Assembly: GCA_023525715.1 (NCBI GenBank)
Contig: JAKNSD010000063.1
Span: 62,001-126,000 of the forward strand
Direction of reading: 5' to 3'
DNA length: 64,000 nucleotides
Origin: Cichorium intybus
Taxonomy: Eukaryota > Streptophyta > Magnoliopsida > Asterales > Asteraceae
Shown here: piece after piece, positions 46,420 through 58,104 of the stretch
Numbering within the stretch: position 1 is the first letter of the stretch
How the letters are laid out: each line of letters opens with the position of its first letter
The notes under the pieces: model-generated
What the model saw: only the letters and a program-made list of their open reading frames with translations
The model's database searches: none
What the model was told of the DNA's origin: nothing
Translations under genes and position numbers: made by a program

Positions 46420-46716
46420 CTGTCCTCGAAAGGGGAATAGATAATCGGACAACACGGATATAGTATTTACAAGGGTAGGCTTCTACACCCACTTTTTGAA
46501 TACTTTATCTCATATATGAATGTGTATTATATGATTGTTTGTTTAAGAAAAATTTGGCAGCATTTCTCCTTAGCTCCCAAGTATATTTGTAAATATATAC
46601 CCGAGGAGCAAAGAGAAAATGAAAACCAAATTTTTCTTAAACAAACAATAATGTAATACACATTCATATCCTGAATGAGATAAAGAATTAAAAAATCAGT
46701 CCCAAAACGAGGACAG
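46420..46716. repeat. Imperfect inverted repeat (hairpin) of about 300 bp
   Basis: The left arm around 46501-46600 (ACTTTATCTCATATATGAAT, TGTGTATTATATGATTGTTT, GTTTAAGAAAAATTTGG) is nearly the reverse complement of 46600-46690. The turn is at GTATATTTGTAAATATATAC. The outer words CTGTCCTCG (46420) and CGAGGACAG (46708) pair as well, with about 54 extra bases looped out on the left. No coding content. Confidence 0.9.
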
Positions 46717-46839
46717 CTCGAAATTAATTACTAAATCAATTTTGGGCAGGTATTTCTAAGCTTATGACGATTAAAACGAAGAAATGTAAACATATAGTTT
46801 ACGATTTAGAGTCCCTAAACCATACACCATTTACATGTT

Positions 46840-47083
46840 AGGGTTTAGGTTTAGGAATTGGGTTTTCGGTTTAGGGTTTTAAACCCTAAACCCTAAACAC
46901 TAAACCATAGACCCTAAACCCTAAACCATTTTAAGGATTAGGGTTTAGGGTTTGAGGTTTAAGGTTTAAGATTTAGGTCTTAGGTTTAGGGTTTACTTTA
47001 AGGTTTAGGGTTTACCTTTAAACCCTAAACCATTTTAAGTTTCTTTTTTTAGGTTTATGTTTTGTGTTTTAGGTTTAGTATTT
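46840..47083. repeat. Telomere-like TTTAGGG tract, left part, in both orientations
   Basis: Degenerate units of GGTTTAGGGTTTAGG and of AAACCCTAAACCCTAAAC alternate within 240 bases. It ends with TTTAGGTTTAGTATTT, the left copy of the LINE target duplication. Confidence 0.9.
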
Positions 47084-50000
47084 TATTATTTTGTTTGGAT
47101 AAAGAGGTGATCATCCTCTGGCAAATTTTAGTGATAAAAAAGAAATTACAAGAAAAAGAGGGCCATGAGCCCAAAAAAAGATAACATCTAAAAATAAAAA
47201 GGCAAACCCAACAATAATTAATCTAAAACATGCCAACCTATGCAAACCCAAATCCAATTCCATTCAATTGAATGGAACCACACTTTTCCTTTGCAATCCA
47301 ATCCAAATATAAGAAGCAAACCCATTCAATCTTCGGCCCAATACTTGAATATCCAACAACTAACAATGTTTTCCATTCCCATGCCAATCTTGAACTTGAA
47401 TAAACCAAGATTATCCCAAAAAACTCTCATCATAAAACCAAAGAATTTTGGTGGGTGTCCATCAACTCATCACCCAAAGAGTTATCCTTTCCAATTTCCA
47501 GAATTATACTAATTTCATTATAAAGATCATCTTCTTTCCTACCATCATCGCTTTCATGTTCATTAAAATAACTAAGAACATCAAACCGATTTGTAGAACA
47601 AGATAGATTTAAAACACCATTATCATCACGTCTATTCTCTTTTTTCACTTTTAAAACTTCATTTTGTGAACGAGAATTAGCCAATCCATTTCCGCTATTG
47701 ACAAAATTTTCCTTTCCACTAAAATTCACACTATTAACATTCTCTTTCAACGCACCCACCGCAAATCTAGAAAAAATCTTCGTACTCGTTTTAATACCTC
47801 TTGAACCATTAGCATTATGACCATCTTTTAAGGATCCTTGCTTTTTAGCTTTTTGATAATCATGCTTTTTAGATCCACCTTTAATCCTACCTTCCTCATT
47901 AAGAACAACCGGAATCGAAAATTTTTCAAATGTTTCTATTAAATCCACTTTTCCTTTATCCTTCCGTTATTTTTCAAAGGATTTTCTTTCCTTTATGACT
48001 CTTCTTAGTAACTAAAGTAAACCCATCATCATCCTTTTTCTCATTTTTATCCTTTTCTTCTCCATCAACTTCCATTCCTTCATTGCCTTGATCATTTTTA
48101 TTACTCTTTTCATTTTTTTCCATTTTTTCTTTCATAACCTCACATCTAATGTCATCATACCCATAAACATTGCAATGAGAACATCTAGATGGGTGCCAAG
48201 AATATTCAACTTTACATTGAGTAACCACACGTTCCCTGGTATCCATATCGCATGAAATTATATCCAAGCTATTTAGCCATTTCGATCCGGCCTTCATTTC
48301 AATTAAAAGTATCATAAAACCGGGTCTTCCCCAATGATTTTCACACATCTTCAATGTCATTTGATCCATTAAAATTGGATTTACTAATTCATTAGCTATT
48401 AAAGCAATTCCGGTTTCATTCCAATATTCCAAAGGAACATTATAGATTTTTAACCCAAACCAGAACGGATTCCAATTTAGGTTTAGGTAAAACTAATCCT
48501 GGTTTCCATCTTTTAACAAATATAGGGATATCATTCATTAACCATTGACCATTTTCAATAACCTCCATCATCCCTTAAAAAGTACTAAACTGAAAGTAGA
48601 AAAACCCTTCGGTATTCACCATTAAGTCTTCCAATCCATGTTGTTTCCACATCAACGAGGCAAAATAACGAACCGTATTAAAATTTGGTGGTTTATCAAC
48701 AAAAAATCAATAAAGGGTTGAATGGTAAGGGGTACTTCCCAACATAAGATTTGAATGAGACATCTCAACTTCACCAATATTTGAACCATTCCTTTTAGGA
48801 ATAACTCTAATAGTAGCATTTAGGGAACTACTACTAGAATCTACAGTCTCGGCAAAGGACTTAGATTCAACGGATTTTTGATGCTTATCAAGTTGATATC
48901 CAGTTTTGACATTTAAAAAAACTTGCTTCTCATTCATACCAGTCCAATTTAATTGCAAGAAATTACCTTTCTGCATAAACGAATCTGGTTCAATCATGGT
49001 CACAGGGGTCTTATTATTTTCCAAGTTCTCTTTTAATCCTTGCCTGATGTCTTCATTTTGAACCGTGGGAATCAATTCCATTGGAATATCAGAAGAATTT
49101 TGCACCTTGTAAACAGCTTCTGTAATCAATTTAGCTCCCACATCAAACCCAAAAAACCTTTTCTCGACACCTTTTCCTCTATCTCGATCACACTCTAAAA
49201 TCGAATCAACAGACATACCTACAACGACATACCTACAACAATCACTCCTGAATTCGATTCTTCAATTTTGGAATTAGCTATTGAGGCTTCTAAATTCGAA
49301 TTACATCCCAATTTCATATTCAATTTGATATCAGTTTCCATATCGATGGATTTATCAATTTCTGATTGAACCAATTCAGAACTATCAGTAGCAAAAATCG
49401 ATTCTAAACCAACAAGCCCAGAATTACGAATGGAATCGAGATCAATTTAATTTAGAACTGTCAACATCAAACAAACCGATTCCAGATATAATCCGATTAT
49501 CAACACCAAGAGGGATCGAATTACCTGAGAAACTTTTTTCACGATCTCCATTTTGCTGGATTTAGTTTTGTTGATTTCATTAACCATCTCATAGGAATTG
49601 TGAGCTTCTGGTGAACTAATTTCATGATTATCGACATTCAACCTCGTATTAGAAGAAATCAATTCCACAGGCTCCAACATCGGACTCCATCTTGTCGCCA
49701 AATCGAAATTACCTTATGGGGAACTAAATTCAGAAACACCAAATTGTTGAGTTTGAATCGATTGAGTTGGTATACGGATTTCATTAGCCTCAAGCTGTAA
49801 CTTTGAATTTGATATAATTTCCTCTACAGAAGATGCCATTTTAGAGGATAGAAAGTTGAGATTCCCAAACGTAAACTCACTAACGATCGTTTTGCTCCTT
49901 TCCTCAAGACGTGAAGGTTTTACAACTCCAAATGGATGATTTCTGCGACTAGATCTTTGTCGATTCCTCATAATTGGACCGATTCCTCCTCCTTCATTTT

Positions 50001-50239
50001 TCTTCGATAATTTTGACGTAACTTTATCATACGGATCTGTTAGATTGGTATCAAACATCGATTGAAGCTATAATCAGCAACTCTCGGTGGATTAATCACA
50101 GAAACAAAGATCAAATCAGCCAGAAAACACTCCAGCAATCAAATATCTGATCACCAAAGTCGTGAAAAACAAAGAGAAACGAGACAGAATTTTTAGAGAG
50201 AGAAAGAAGAGAGAGAAAAGAATTTCACAAATGACTTGC
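47084..50239 (-). mobile_element. LINE-derived retroelement with ORF1 only, flanked by 16-bp duplication
   Basis: The identical 16-mer TTTAGGTTTAGTATTT lies at 47068-47083 and 50240-50255. On the minus strand the insert begins near 50239 with a GA-rich leader (AGAGAGAAAGAAGAGAGAG), carries an ORF1-like gene, and ends with an untranslated tail (ATTTGCCAGAGGATGATCACC region, then an A-rich end near 47084-47095). No endonuclease or reverse transcriptase ORF2 is present between the ORF1 stop at 47430 and the tail, so it is a non-autonomous or internally deleted LINE. Target-primed insertion explains the 16-bp duplication and the A-rich end. Confidence 0.85.
47430..50058 (-). pseudogene. LINE ORF1-like protein (DUF4283 and CCHC-type knuckle)
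   Basis: On the minus strand from ATG 50058, a basic and Ser-rich leader (RNRQRSSRRNHPFGVVKPSRL) is followed by low-complexity acidic parts. A DUF4283-like domain is spread over two frames at 48700-48440 (NTEGFFYFQF, WLMNDIPIFVKRWKPG) and continues into EYWNETGIALIANELVNPILMDQMTLKMCENHWGRPGFMILLIEM (48432-48300). The knuckle SRCSHCNVYGYDDIRCEV follows near 48190-48130; its His is replaced by Tyr. After that come a Lys/Glu-rich region and a tail to 47430. ORF1 proteins of plant L1-type LINEs bind the element RNA. A stop at 49714 and frame shifts near 49440, 48700, 48440 and 47960 make the gene inactive. Confidence 0.8.
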
Positions 50240-51130
50240 TTTAGGTTTAGTATTTAGGGTTAGGGTTTAGGGGTTGGTTTAAAGGTTAGGGTTTAGGGTT
50301 TAGGGTTTAGGATTAGGATTTAAGGTTTGGGGTTTAGGTTAGGGTTTAGGGTTTAAATAAGTTTATGTTTTTTCTTTTGGGTTTTAGAGTTTAGGGTTTA
50401 GGGTTTAGGGTTAGGGTTAGGGTTTATGGTTTAGGGTTTAGGGTATAAGGTTTAAGGTTTAGGTTTTAGGGTTTACAGTTTACTGTTTACGGTTTATGGT
50501 TTACGGTTTACGGTTTAGGGTTTCAGGTTTAGGGTTTATGGTTATGGTTTTAGGGTTTAGGATTTAATGTTTAAATAAATTTTGTTTTTTGTTTTAGGTT
50601 TAGGATTTAGGTTTTAGGGTTTAGGTTTTTTTTTTATAACCAAGGACCCCACCTGAACCATCCTTTGGATGACCCTGATGAAGCAACCTCGGGGCCCACG
50701 CACATCTGGCAGCAGGGTGGTCCGGGACAATCACCTAGGAGGGTAGAGAGGTGGCCAATGGCCATCCCCTGATTGAAACCTAACACTCCTTATGGGGAAA
50801 GGGATGGAGTGAGACTTGAACTTGGAACCTCCCTATGGGGGAAGAGAGGGAGTCCAAAACCTTATCCACTAGGCCATCAGGGAGATGGTTGGGTTTAGGG
50901 TTTAGGGTTTACGGTTTATGGTTTAGGGTTAGGATTTAGGGTTTAGGGCTTAGGGTTTAAGGTTTAGGGTTTAGATAAGTTTATTTTTGTTTTGGGTTAG
51001 GAATTAGGGTTTGGAGTTTAGGGTTTAGGTTTTGGTTCAAATAAGTTTATGTTTTTTCTTTAGGTTTAGGGTTATGGGTTTATATTTTGGGTTTACATTC
51101 TAATAAGTTTATATTTTTTGTTTTAGGCTA
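50240..51130 (+). repeat. Telomere-like TTTAGGG tract, right part
   Basis: Degenerate GGTTTAGGG units run 50240-50625 and again 50889-51130, separated by a SINE. Before the LINE and SINE insertions this and 46840-47083 would have been one tract of at least 0.8 kb. Units vary in length and sequence, unlike a true telomere. Confidence 0.9.
50626..50889 (-). mobile_element. tRNA-derived SINE, minus strand
   Basis: On the minus strand, an A-box-like TGGCCTAGTGG (50866-50876) and a B-box-like GGTTCCAAGTTCAAGTC (50813-50829) have tRNA-like spacing. The body ends in an A-rich tail (T run at 50626-50635). Telomere-like GGGTTTAGG lies on both sides and may be the target duplication, but because the target is repetitive this cannot be proved. 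Confidence 0.82.
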
Positions 51131-51365
51131 ATGAGGTTTAAATATACACTTTCAATAATTTTCTTTTTTAGGATTTAGGATTTTAACGTTATATTTGGAA
51201 TGGTTTAACAAAGCTATAACTTGATATATTGCAATTATCATCAAGAAAGAATTTAACAAATCAAATAATTAATAATTAAGTACTTAATACCTAATAATTA
51301 ATTAATGGAGATACTAATTAATAATTAAATACTCAACAAATCAATAGGTTCACATATTGCAAGTG

Positions 51366-51622
51366 ATCTCCAGCTTAGCTGGTAGTGATGCACCGGGTTT
51401 TTACCCATGTGGGCTGCAGGTTGTGAGTTCGAATCCCATTGGGAGCGTTGCAAAAGCGTAATTGTCTCACACCTCATATGGGCACATGTGGGGATTTTTC
51501 CCTGGAAATCCCCTTGGGGACTGGGTTTGCCCGCTTTGCGGAGCTCGAACTCGGGGTCACCTGTGAAATATTCGGGTGAGGCTTCCGCTTATATATCGTT
51601 TGCCGTTTCCAAAAAAAAAAAA
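51366..51622 (+). mobile_element. tRNA-derived SINE, plus strand, different family
   Basis: The A-box TAGCTGGTAGTG (51376-51387) and the B-box GGTTGTGAGTTCGAATCCC (51419-51437) form an internal RNA polymerase III promoter. The body ends in a run of 12 A (51611-51622). It shares no obvious sequence with the SINE at 50626-50889 beyond the promoter boxes. No clear target duplication was found. Confidence 0.88.
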
Positions 51623-52139
51623 CAAAATAGTTTACACTGCTAAGAGTTAATGACTTAAAACTTAAGTTCTTGAAAATTAAGTAGTTAAAAATTATTTAAC
51701 ACGAACATTTCCAAAGCATGTTACAAAATCAAATTATATACTTAAATATATTTCAAATGATATTACATATTCCAAATCATCTTGCAAATTAAGCACTTAA
51801 TAATTAAGTACTTGAAAATTAAGAACATAACAATTCACTTATTAACACAATCAGTTCTAAACCATAAGAACATAACATATATCATTAAGAACTTAACACA
51901 TTAAACACAAAACAAACTTGCATAAAAGAAGAACACATACTTGATGGTGTGGTGGTGGATGTTTCAGGTTGCAACTAGGCGGTGGTGGCAGCGGTTTTCC
52001 AGCAGTGGCTGCCCGATGATGGTGGTGGTTGTGCTAACAAAAAAGAAATTAGTTTAACATACCATTTTTTTATCACAAATCAACTTCATTGGACAAAACT
52101 TTACTGAATATTAGGTGTAGATCACCGATAAAACGAAGT
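51623..52139. other. AT-rich non-coding stretch
   Basis: Repeated short phrases such as AATTAAGTACTTAA at 51650-51850, then a GGTGGTGG-rich stretch at 51945-52030, probably part of the CACTA 5' region. No gene is supported. Confidence 0.45.
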
Positions 52140-52722
52140 AATCGCTGGAAATACGAAGATATCGCCAAAATTGAGTCGGAATCGCCGATAAAAGTTCCAA
52201 AATCACCGGTAAATATAGATTAGAAGTAAGAGAGAGCACCGGAGGTTGTTTTGTGGTGGTGGTGGTCGGAATTGAGGGTTCAGTTGCAGGAGAGTTGAGA
52301 GAAATCGAGAGAAGAAGTTGTGATCGCGTAATAGGCGAAATGGAGGCTAAAAGGGCTTAATTCGATCGTCAAGCATTAGCTATGACCAGAATAAAAGCAT
52401 TAGCGACGACACAACCAATTCGTTTTTTTCGTAGCGATCAGATGACAAACGGTAGATTTTGACGATGTCACGGATCGTTGACGTGAGCAACAACGGCGGC
52501 GACAATACCAGCGACATTAAGGGAGGGAATTCTTCCCACTCTTCTGCTAGTCGTTCGATGAAGCATTTGATGGACGGTAGAGATGATCACGTGCACGGAT
52601 CGTTGACGCGACAATACCGGCGACAGCATTAGTGGCGACATGAGGCTTTACCGACGACATAAAACGCGTTTTTTTAATGTCGCCGCTAATGTTGTCGCCT
52701 GTATTTCCCAGGTTTCTTAGTG
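52140..52722 (-). repeat. CACTA 5' terminal region with subterminal repeats
   Basis: The outer end on the minus strand is CACTAAGAAACCTGGG. Words of the type GCGACA, GCGGCGACA and GCATTAGCGACGAC occur repeatedly in both orientations between 52370 and 52700, as is usual where CACTA transposases bind. Confidence 0.75.
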
Positions 52723-53930
52723 ATATGAATATACCTTAGGAAACTTTTATACTTTTCATATTGTTCGAGCCGTTTCCGTTTAGTTAAGTTTTCTAAAATC
52801 TTTATCGATTTTACCTTTTATCAATATAACACAATCCATATTGACCCATTTTCTCATAAATGCATTAAAAATACGTTAAATGAATGTAAAAGCGATGCTT
52901 TACTTGTCTAGAAATATCAAGAATAAATCTAAGGGCTTTTGATGGAGATAAGCATCCTTTCTTTTGAAGATAACTTCCAACGTCACCCCAAAAATCATCA
53001 AGAATTAAAATGTTGCTATATTATAATCATATCAAGAGCTATATAAACAAAAGAATCAGTATGACTGTTTGAAAGTCATTTTGTTAATTTTGTTTTATTC
53101 AACTTACTCTCGCGTGATACTCTAAAAAAATCATCAAGGATATATTTTGGTAACAGCACCAACCCACCAACAAAGTGAAACACATCAAGATCTCTTATCT
53201 TCTCGAACAAAGTCAACTCATGTTTAAAAGCATTTCTGCATTAATGTCGGTATTATAGAGTTCAAAAATCAAATTATAATAACGTCGTTGTTTAAAAAAC
53301 ATTAGTTTATACAAAAAGAATTTGTAACCATATACATGCTTTTAGGGTAAGGATAGCTATTCTTGTCTAATATCTTCACAAAAACTTTTGTCCCTTTCCA
53401 TTTGGAAACATGATAGGTTCCTTGTCAAAATGACGAAAATGTCTAAATACTAACATTAATATGATGAAAATATATAAACTTTGATACAAATACGAGGCAT
53501 AATTTTGCCTTTGAGGTGCCATCACTTTTGCTTATTTGAAGCTCTAGAGGATTTAGTTCATATTTTGGAACTTCTCGAGGGTTTACAACAGTCATAGCGA
53601 ATGATATACCTACCTTGTTTTTGTTATGATAAACCTTTGGGAATGAAAAACATATATTAAGAAGCAATATATTCATCTTTTTCCCAGTGTAAAAAATTAT
53701 ATAATAAATTGATAAGCATGTTAATTATAAAGTAACCATAAATAAATAATGGATGTTCCTGAGGAGAGAAGGGACCAGGGCTACAGACCTATTGATTAGA
53801 TCGATTCCCACAAAATTCATAAGATCAAAACAAAAAATACATGTATTTGAGGGGAAAAGGGATGCCGATCAGGGTTGAGTGCAAGCTAAGAAAATGCGGA
53901 GCAGTGCTGTGGATCGAACATGTAGATAAT
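52723..53930. other. Non-coding stretch before the copia element
   Basis: No recognised gene. The minus strand has a 77-codon ORF (53676-53443) and a nearby readable piece (KWKGTKVFVKILDKNSYPYP, about 53400-53330) that might be a decayed plant gene, possibly of the B3 type. The match is too weak to name. Confidence 0.4.
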
Positions 53931-54155
53931 TGATAGTGTATAAACAGTTAATATCGTTAGCAGCTATGTTCCACGTGCATATCATGTGAGTCTGTTTGCT
54001 GTTAGAACAGTCTGTTACAACAACTCACTGAGTTAGTTAGTGTTTGGTGTGAGTCAGCTCACTATAAAGTCTGTGTAATAACTTTCCCTTTGTAACAGTT
54101 AGAATAATAATGAGAACTCTCTCTCAATCTGTTGCTTCTTCTTCACGAACTAACA
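53931..54155 (+). repeat. 5' LTR of the copia element
   Basis: It starts TGATAGTGTATAAAC and ends CACGAACTAACA. A TATAAAG box lies at 54063-54069. Confidence 0.95.
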
Positions 54156-54167
54156 TGGTATCAGAGC
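54156..54167 (+). other. Primer-binding site, initiator tRNA-Met
   Basis: TGGTATCAGAGC directly follows the LTR end, an exact match to the usual iMet primer sequence. Confidence 0.92.
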
Positions 54168-54283
54168 TGAAATGCTCGAATCACTGTCTCAACTAAATCT
54201 TCAATTTCATTCTTCCGCATTCAATCGATCAGATTCAATCCTTCATCCTGTAATCAAATTCTATCTGTTCGTATTAAATCACG

Positions 54284-57200
54284 ATGTCTGGATCTGTTCC
54301 TGCTTCATCAACCTCAAATTCAAATCACACAATCACATCTCTCGATCCTCTTTATCTGCATCCGTCAGATCATCCAGGGATGATTCTCGTTGCAAAGCAA
54401 TTTGACGGATCAAATTTTGGTTCCTGGAAGAAAGCAATCGCAATAGCTTTATCTGCTAAGAATAAACTTGGTTTTGTCAATGGAAAGGTTCCTAAACCTT
54501 CTTCTCCTGATGATATCACTTACGATTTGTGGCAGCGTTGCAACGACATGGTCACTTCATGGATTCTTAATGTGTTAGCCAGTGACACTCCTAATTCCTC
54601 AACTCACAGTCCCACAAATACAATTGAAGTCAAAGAAACCAATAATCCTAGTTCTCAGCAGCAGCCACAACGTGCTATGCAAGATCTTACACCTACTCAA
54701 TATCATCAGTTGTGCACTCTTTTAAACAACATGAATGAAGCTTCTCATGGTGAAAATCCTGATAATCAATCTCATGGGAGTGTTCATTTGGCCGGTAATG
54801 CTTTCTTTACTAAAAACTATCACCATTCTCACCCCATAACTTGTCATTGTCTTACTACTTCCACAATGACATGGATCATTGACTCGGGTGCTAGTGACCA
54901 CATGTGCTTCGATAAAAATTCATTATTTGACATTAAGAGACTAAAATATCCTTACAGAATTACTCTTCCAAATGGTCAACAAACACATGCATATGAGTAT
55001 GGCAGTGTTAACCTAGCTGAAAATGTCATTATCCATCATGTATTGCATGTTCCAATCTTTCGGTTCAATCTTCTTTCAATTGCTAAATTGTGTTACCAGT
55101 TAAATTCCTTTGTTATCTTCTCAGCCACTTTATGTTTTCTGTTACAGGGCCCTTCTCTGAAGAGGCCTCTGGTTCTTGGTAAACACAAGGCTGGTCTCTA
55201 TCATTGTCATTCCATTTCAAGTTCAACAAGAGGAACTGCTCTTTCAGTCACTTCAAAGCATGTTTTTGATCATTCTGTTTCATTCATTGATTCCAATTGT
55301 AATTTTGTTTCCCAAAACATTTCTATTTCTGTATGGCATAATCGCCTTGGACATCTTCCAATGTACAAGTTGAAAGCGCTCAATTTGACTAATAAAAATA
55401 GTTATGATTTTGATCATTCGTGTGTCATATGCTCTAAAGCCAGACAACATAAACTCCCTTTTCATCATAGCACTATTCATACTTCTTCAATATTTCAACT
55501 TATCCACGTTGATGTGTGGGGACCTTACCACACCAAGACTTACAACAATCAATCTTACTTCATAACTATTGTGGATGATTTTTCGAGATCCACATGGACT
55601 CATTTAATAAGTGCTAAAAGTAATGCTTTTGGTGTGATCAAAGGGTTCGTTGAAATGGTAGAAACCCAATATGATAAAAGGATCCACATTATACGAACAG
55701 ATAATGCCTTCGAGTTGGGTTCAAGCAATGAAGCTACTCAATTCTTTCAAACAAAAGGCATTGTTCATCAAACCAGTTGTGTCTACACCCCCCAACAGAA
55801 TGGGGTTGTTGAACGGAAACACAAACATCTTTTAGAAACATCAAGGGCTCTTTTATTCATGTCCAAATTACCCCTGAGGTTTTGGGGAGACTGTGTTCTC
55901 ACCGCTACTTACCTTATTAACAGATTTCCATCTAAGGTTCTTAATGGAAAATCTCCCTTCACTATCCTAAACAATAAACCACCTTCATATGATCATATTC
56001 GAAGTTTTGGATGCCTATGCTTTGCAAGTACTTTGAAACATAGCAGAGACAAGTTCCAACCAAGATCAGCTGCATGCATATTTATTGGTTATCCATATGG
56101 AAAGAAGGCATACAAATTATATAATTTGGAAACACAAAAGATTGTCATTTCACGAGATGTGATTTTTCACGAACATGTCTTTCCATATCATCACAAGAAT
56201 ACCCTCACTAATTCTTATTCGTCTTTTCCCACAAATTCAAATTCATACCATTATAATGACGATGATTCCTTTCCTTCAGAAATACCTCTACAACCACAAT
56301 CACAACCTTCTCATTCTGAGACAGATACAATACCCCCACCTGTCCCACAAATTCCCCTTCGAAAAACCACTAGATCATCTAATCCACCCGCTTACCTGAA
56401 AGATTATATTTGTTCAAATCCAAAGTCTCGTAATAATTCTTGTGTCTCTTTCGCATCATGTATGCATACCATGACCTAAATTTCTATGCCCACCCATGTT
56501 TGCTTCAATTCTCTCTCAACTTACAGTAAAACTCTGATTACAAATTTGTCCCAAATTTCTGAACCTTCTACATATGAAGAAGCTGCTCTCATACCTGAAT
56601 GGCAAGATGCCATGAACAAAGAATTTGATGCTCTAGAAGCAAACAATACCTGGATCATTGTTGATCTTCCAAAAGGAAAGAAACCCATTAGCTGCAAATG
56701 GGTCTATAAAGTCAAGTACAAAGCCAATGGAGATGTTGAACGTACAAAGGACGATTAGTTGTCAAAGGATTCACACAAAAGGCTGGAATTGACTATAATG
56801 AAACGTATTCACCAGTGGTTAAAATGACCACAATCAGATCCCTTATTGCAACAGCTGTTAAAAAGAAATGGCCAATGTTTCAGTTAGATGTTAACAACGC
56901 GTTTCTACATGGAGAGTTAAACGAAGAAATTTATATGAAGCCTCCACCTGGGCTCAAAATTTCAAGTCCTAATCAAGTTTGTTTATTGAGAAAATCCCTT
57001 TACGGGTTAAAACAGGCATCCCGCCAGTGGTATGCCAAACTGTCTTCTGCCCTTCAACAAAAAGGATTCCAACATTCCAAGAATGATTACTCATTATTCT
57101 ACAAAAAGGTGGGGTCATCAACTACTTTCCTAGCTGTATACGTTGACGGCATAATGGTCACAGGCAATGACATACAAGAAATTGATTCCTTAAAGTCTTT

Positions 57201-58104
57201 CCTGGATTCCACATTCAAAATCAAGGATCTTGGATCCTTGAATTATTTTCTTGGAATTGAAGTGTTATATAGTCAAAATGGTGTTATTCTCACTCAAAAG
57301 AAGTTTGCAAATGACATGTTGAAAGAATTCAATATCAAGAACACAGCTATTTGTCCCTTACCAATCAATCTAAAATTATTATTGGGAGAGGGGGCAATAT
57401 TAGAAAATCCAGAATCATACAGAAAGATAGTTGGAAAACTTAATTTTCTAGTTCATACACGTCCCGACTTAGCATTTGCTGTCCAATATCTAAGTCAATT
57501 CATGTCTGATCCAAGACTTCCTCACTATGAAGCTGCAAAACATGTTCTTCATTACCTCAATAATGATCCTAATCAAGGGCTATTAATGAACAACACTGAA
57601 GACTTTGCATTAAGAGCATTCTGTGATTCAGATTGGGCAGCATGCCCACAATCTAGACGAAGTGTTAGTGGGTTCATTATTCTTCTTGGAAACAGTCCAA
57701 TCGCATGGAAATCAAAGAAACAAATAACTGTCTCTTTATCTTCAGCTGAGGCTGAATATCGAAGTCTACAAAGAGTTACATCAGAGTTGGCTTGGCTTAC
57801 TAGATTGCTTCATGAGTTAACTGTTCCTAATGTAATTCCTGTTCCTATTAAATGTGATAGCCAATCTGCAATTCATATTGCTAAGAACCCCGTATTCCAT
57901 GAAAGGACTAAACATGTGGAGATCGATTGTCATTTTGTACGCGAGAAATTACAAGATGGGCTTATTTCACTTCAACATGTTCCTACTCAATCTCAAATGG
58001 CTGATTTATTTACTAAAAGCTTACCGAGTAGATTACATTACAAGTTTCTAAACAAGTTAGGAGTGTCAACACACTCTAACTTGAGGGGGGGTGATAGTGT
58101 ATAA
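54284..58104 (+). pseudogene. Copia gag-pol polyprotein, interrupted
   Basis: It starts at ATG 54284 (MSGSVPASS). Gag ends early: after SWILNVLAS the rest of the gag domain and the CCHC knuckle are missing. Protease WIIDSGASDH is at residue about 197. The pre-integrase motif WHNRLGHL is at about 350. In the integrase, the first Asp is in HVDVWGP (about 410), the second in RTDNAFE (about 472), and the Glu is in QNGVVERKH (about 509). A TAA at 56477-56479 stops the frame, which continues in phase from 56486. A one-base loss near 56750 shifts the frame at the RYKARLV position. RT continues 56815-58104 with FQLDVNNAFLHG, but its active site reads YVDG (57139-57150) in place of YVDD. RNase H follows (CDSDWAACPQSRRS, SSAEAEYRSL) and ends at 58104. 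Confidence 0.93.
58080..58091 (+). other. Polypurine tract of the copia element
   Basis: TTGAGGGGGGG lies immediately upstream of the 3' LTR start. Confidence 0.85.

Larger units (their letters stand above)
43900..52722 (-). mobile_element. CACTA (En/Spm) element carrying nested LINE and SINEs; left end not found
   Basis: The right boundary at 52722 reads, on the minus strand, CACTAAGAAACC, followed by subterminal repeats of GCGACA / GCGGCGACA. The TNP2 gene on the same strand lies 6.4 kb inside. In between are a telomere-like tract, an ORF1-only LINE, two SINEs and a 300-bp hairpin. A matching CACTAAGAAACC terminus on the left was not found between 43486 and 43900, so the start given here is only the last recognisable coding part. 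It is an inference that the terminus and the transposase belong to one element. Confidence 0.6.

Noticed and set aside
51376..51437. A functional tRNA gene
   Set aside because: A and B boxes are present, but there is no cloverleaf with a proper anticodon arm. The body and poly(A) tail show a SINE.
53330..53676. A B3-domain transcription factor gene
   Set aside because: Only a few short segments are suggestive. The order and conserved B3 residues could not be confirmed and stops interrupt it.
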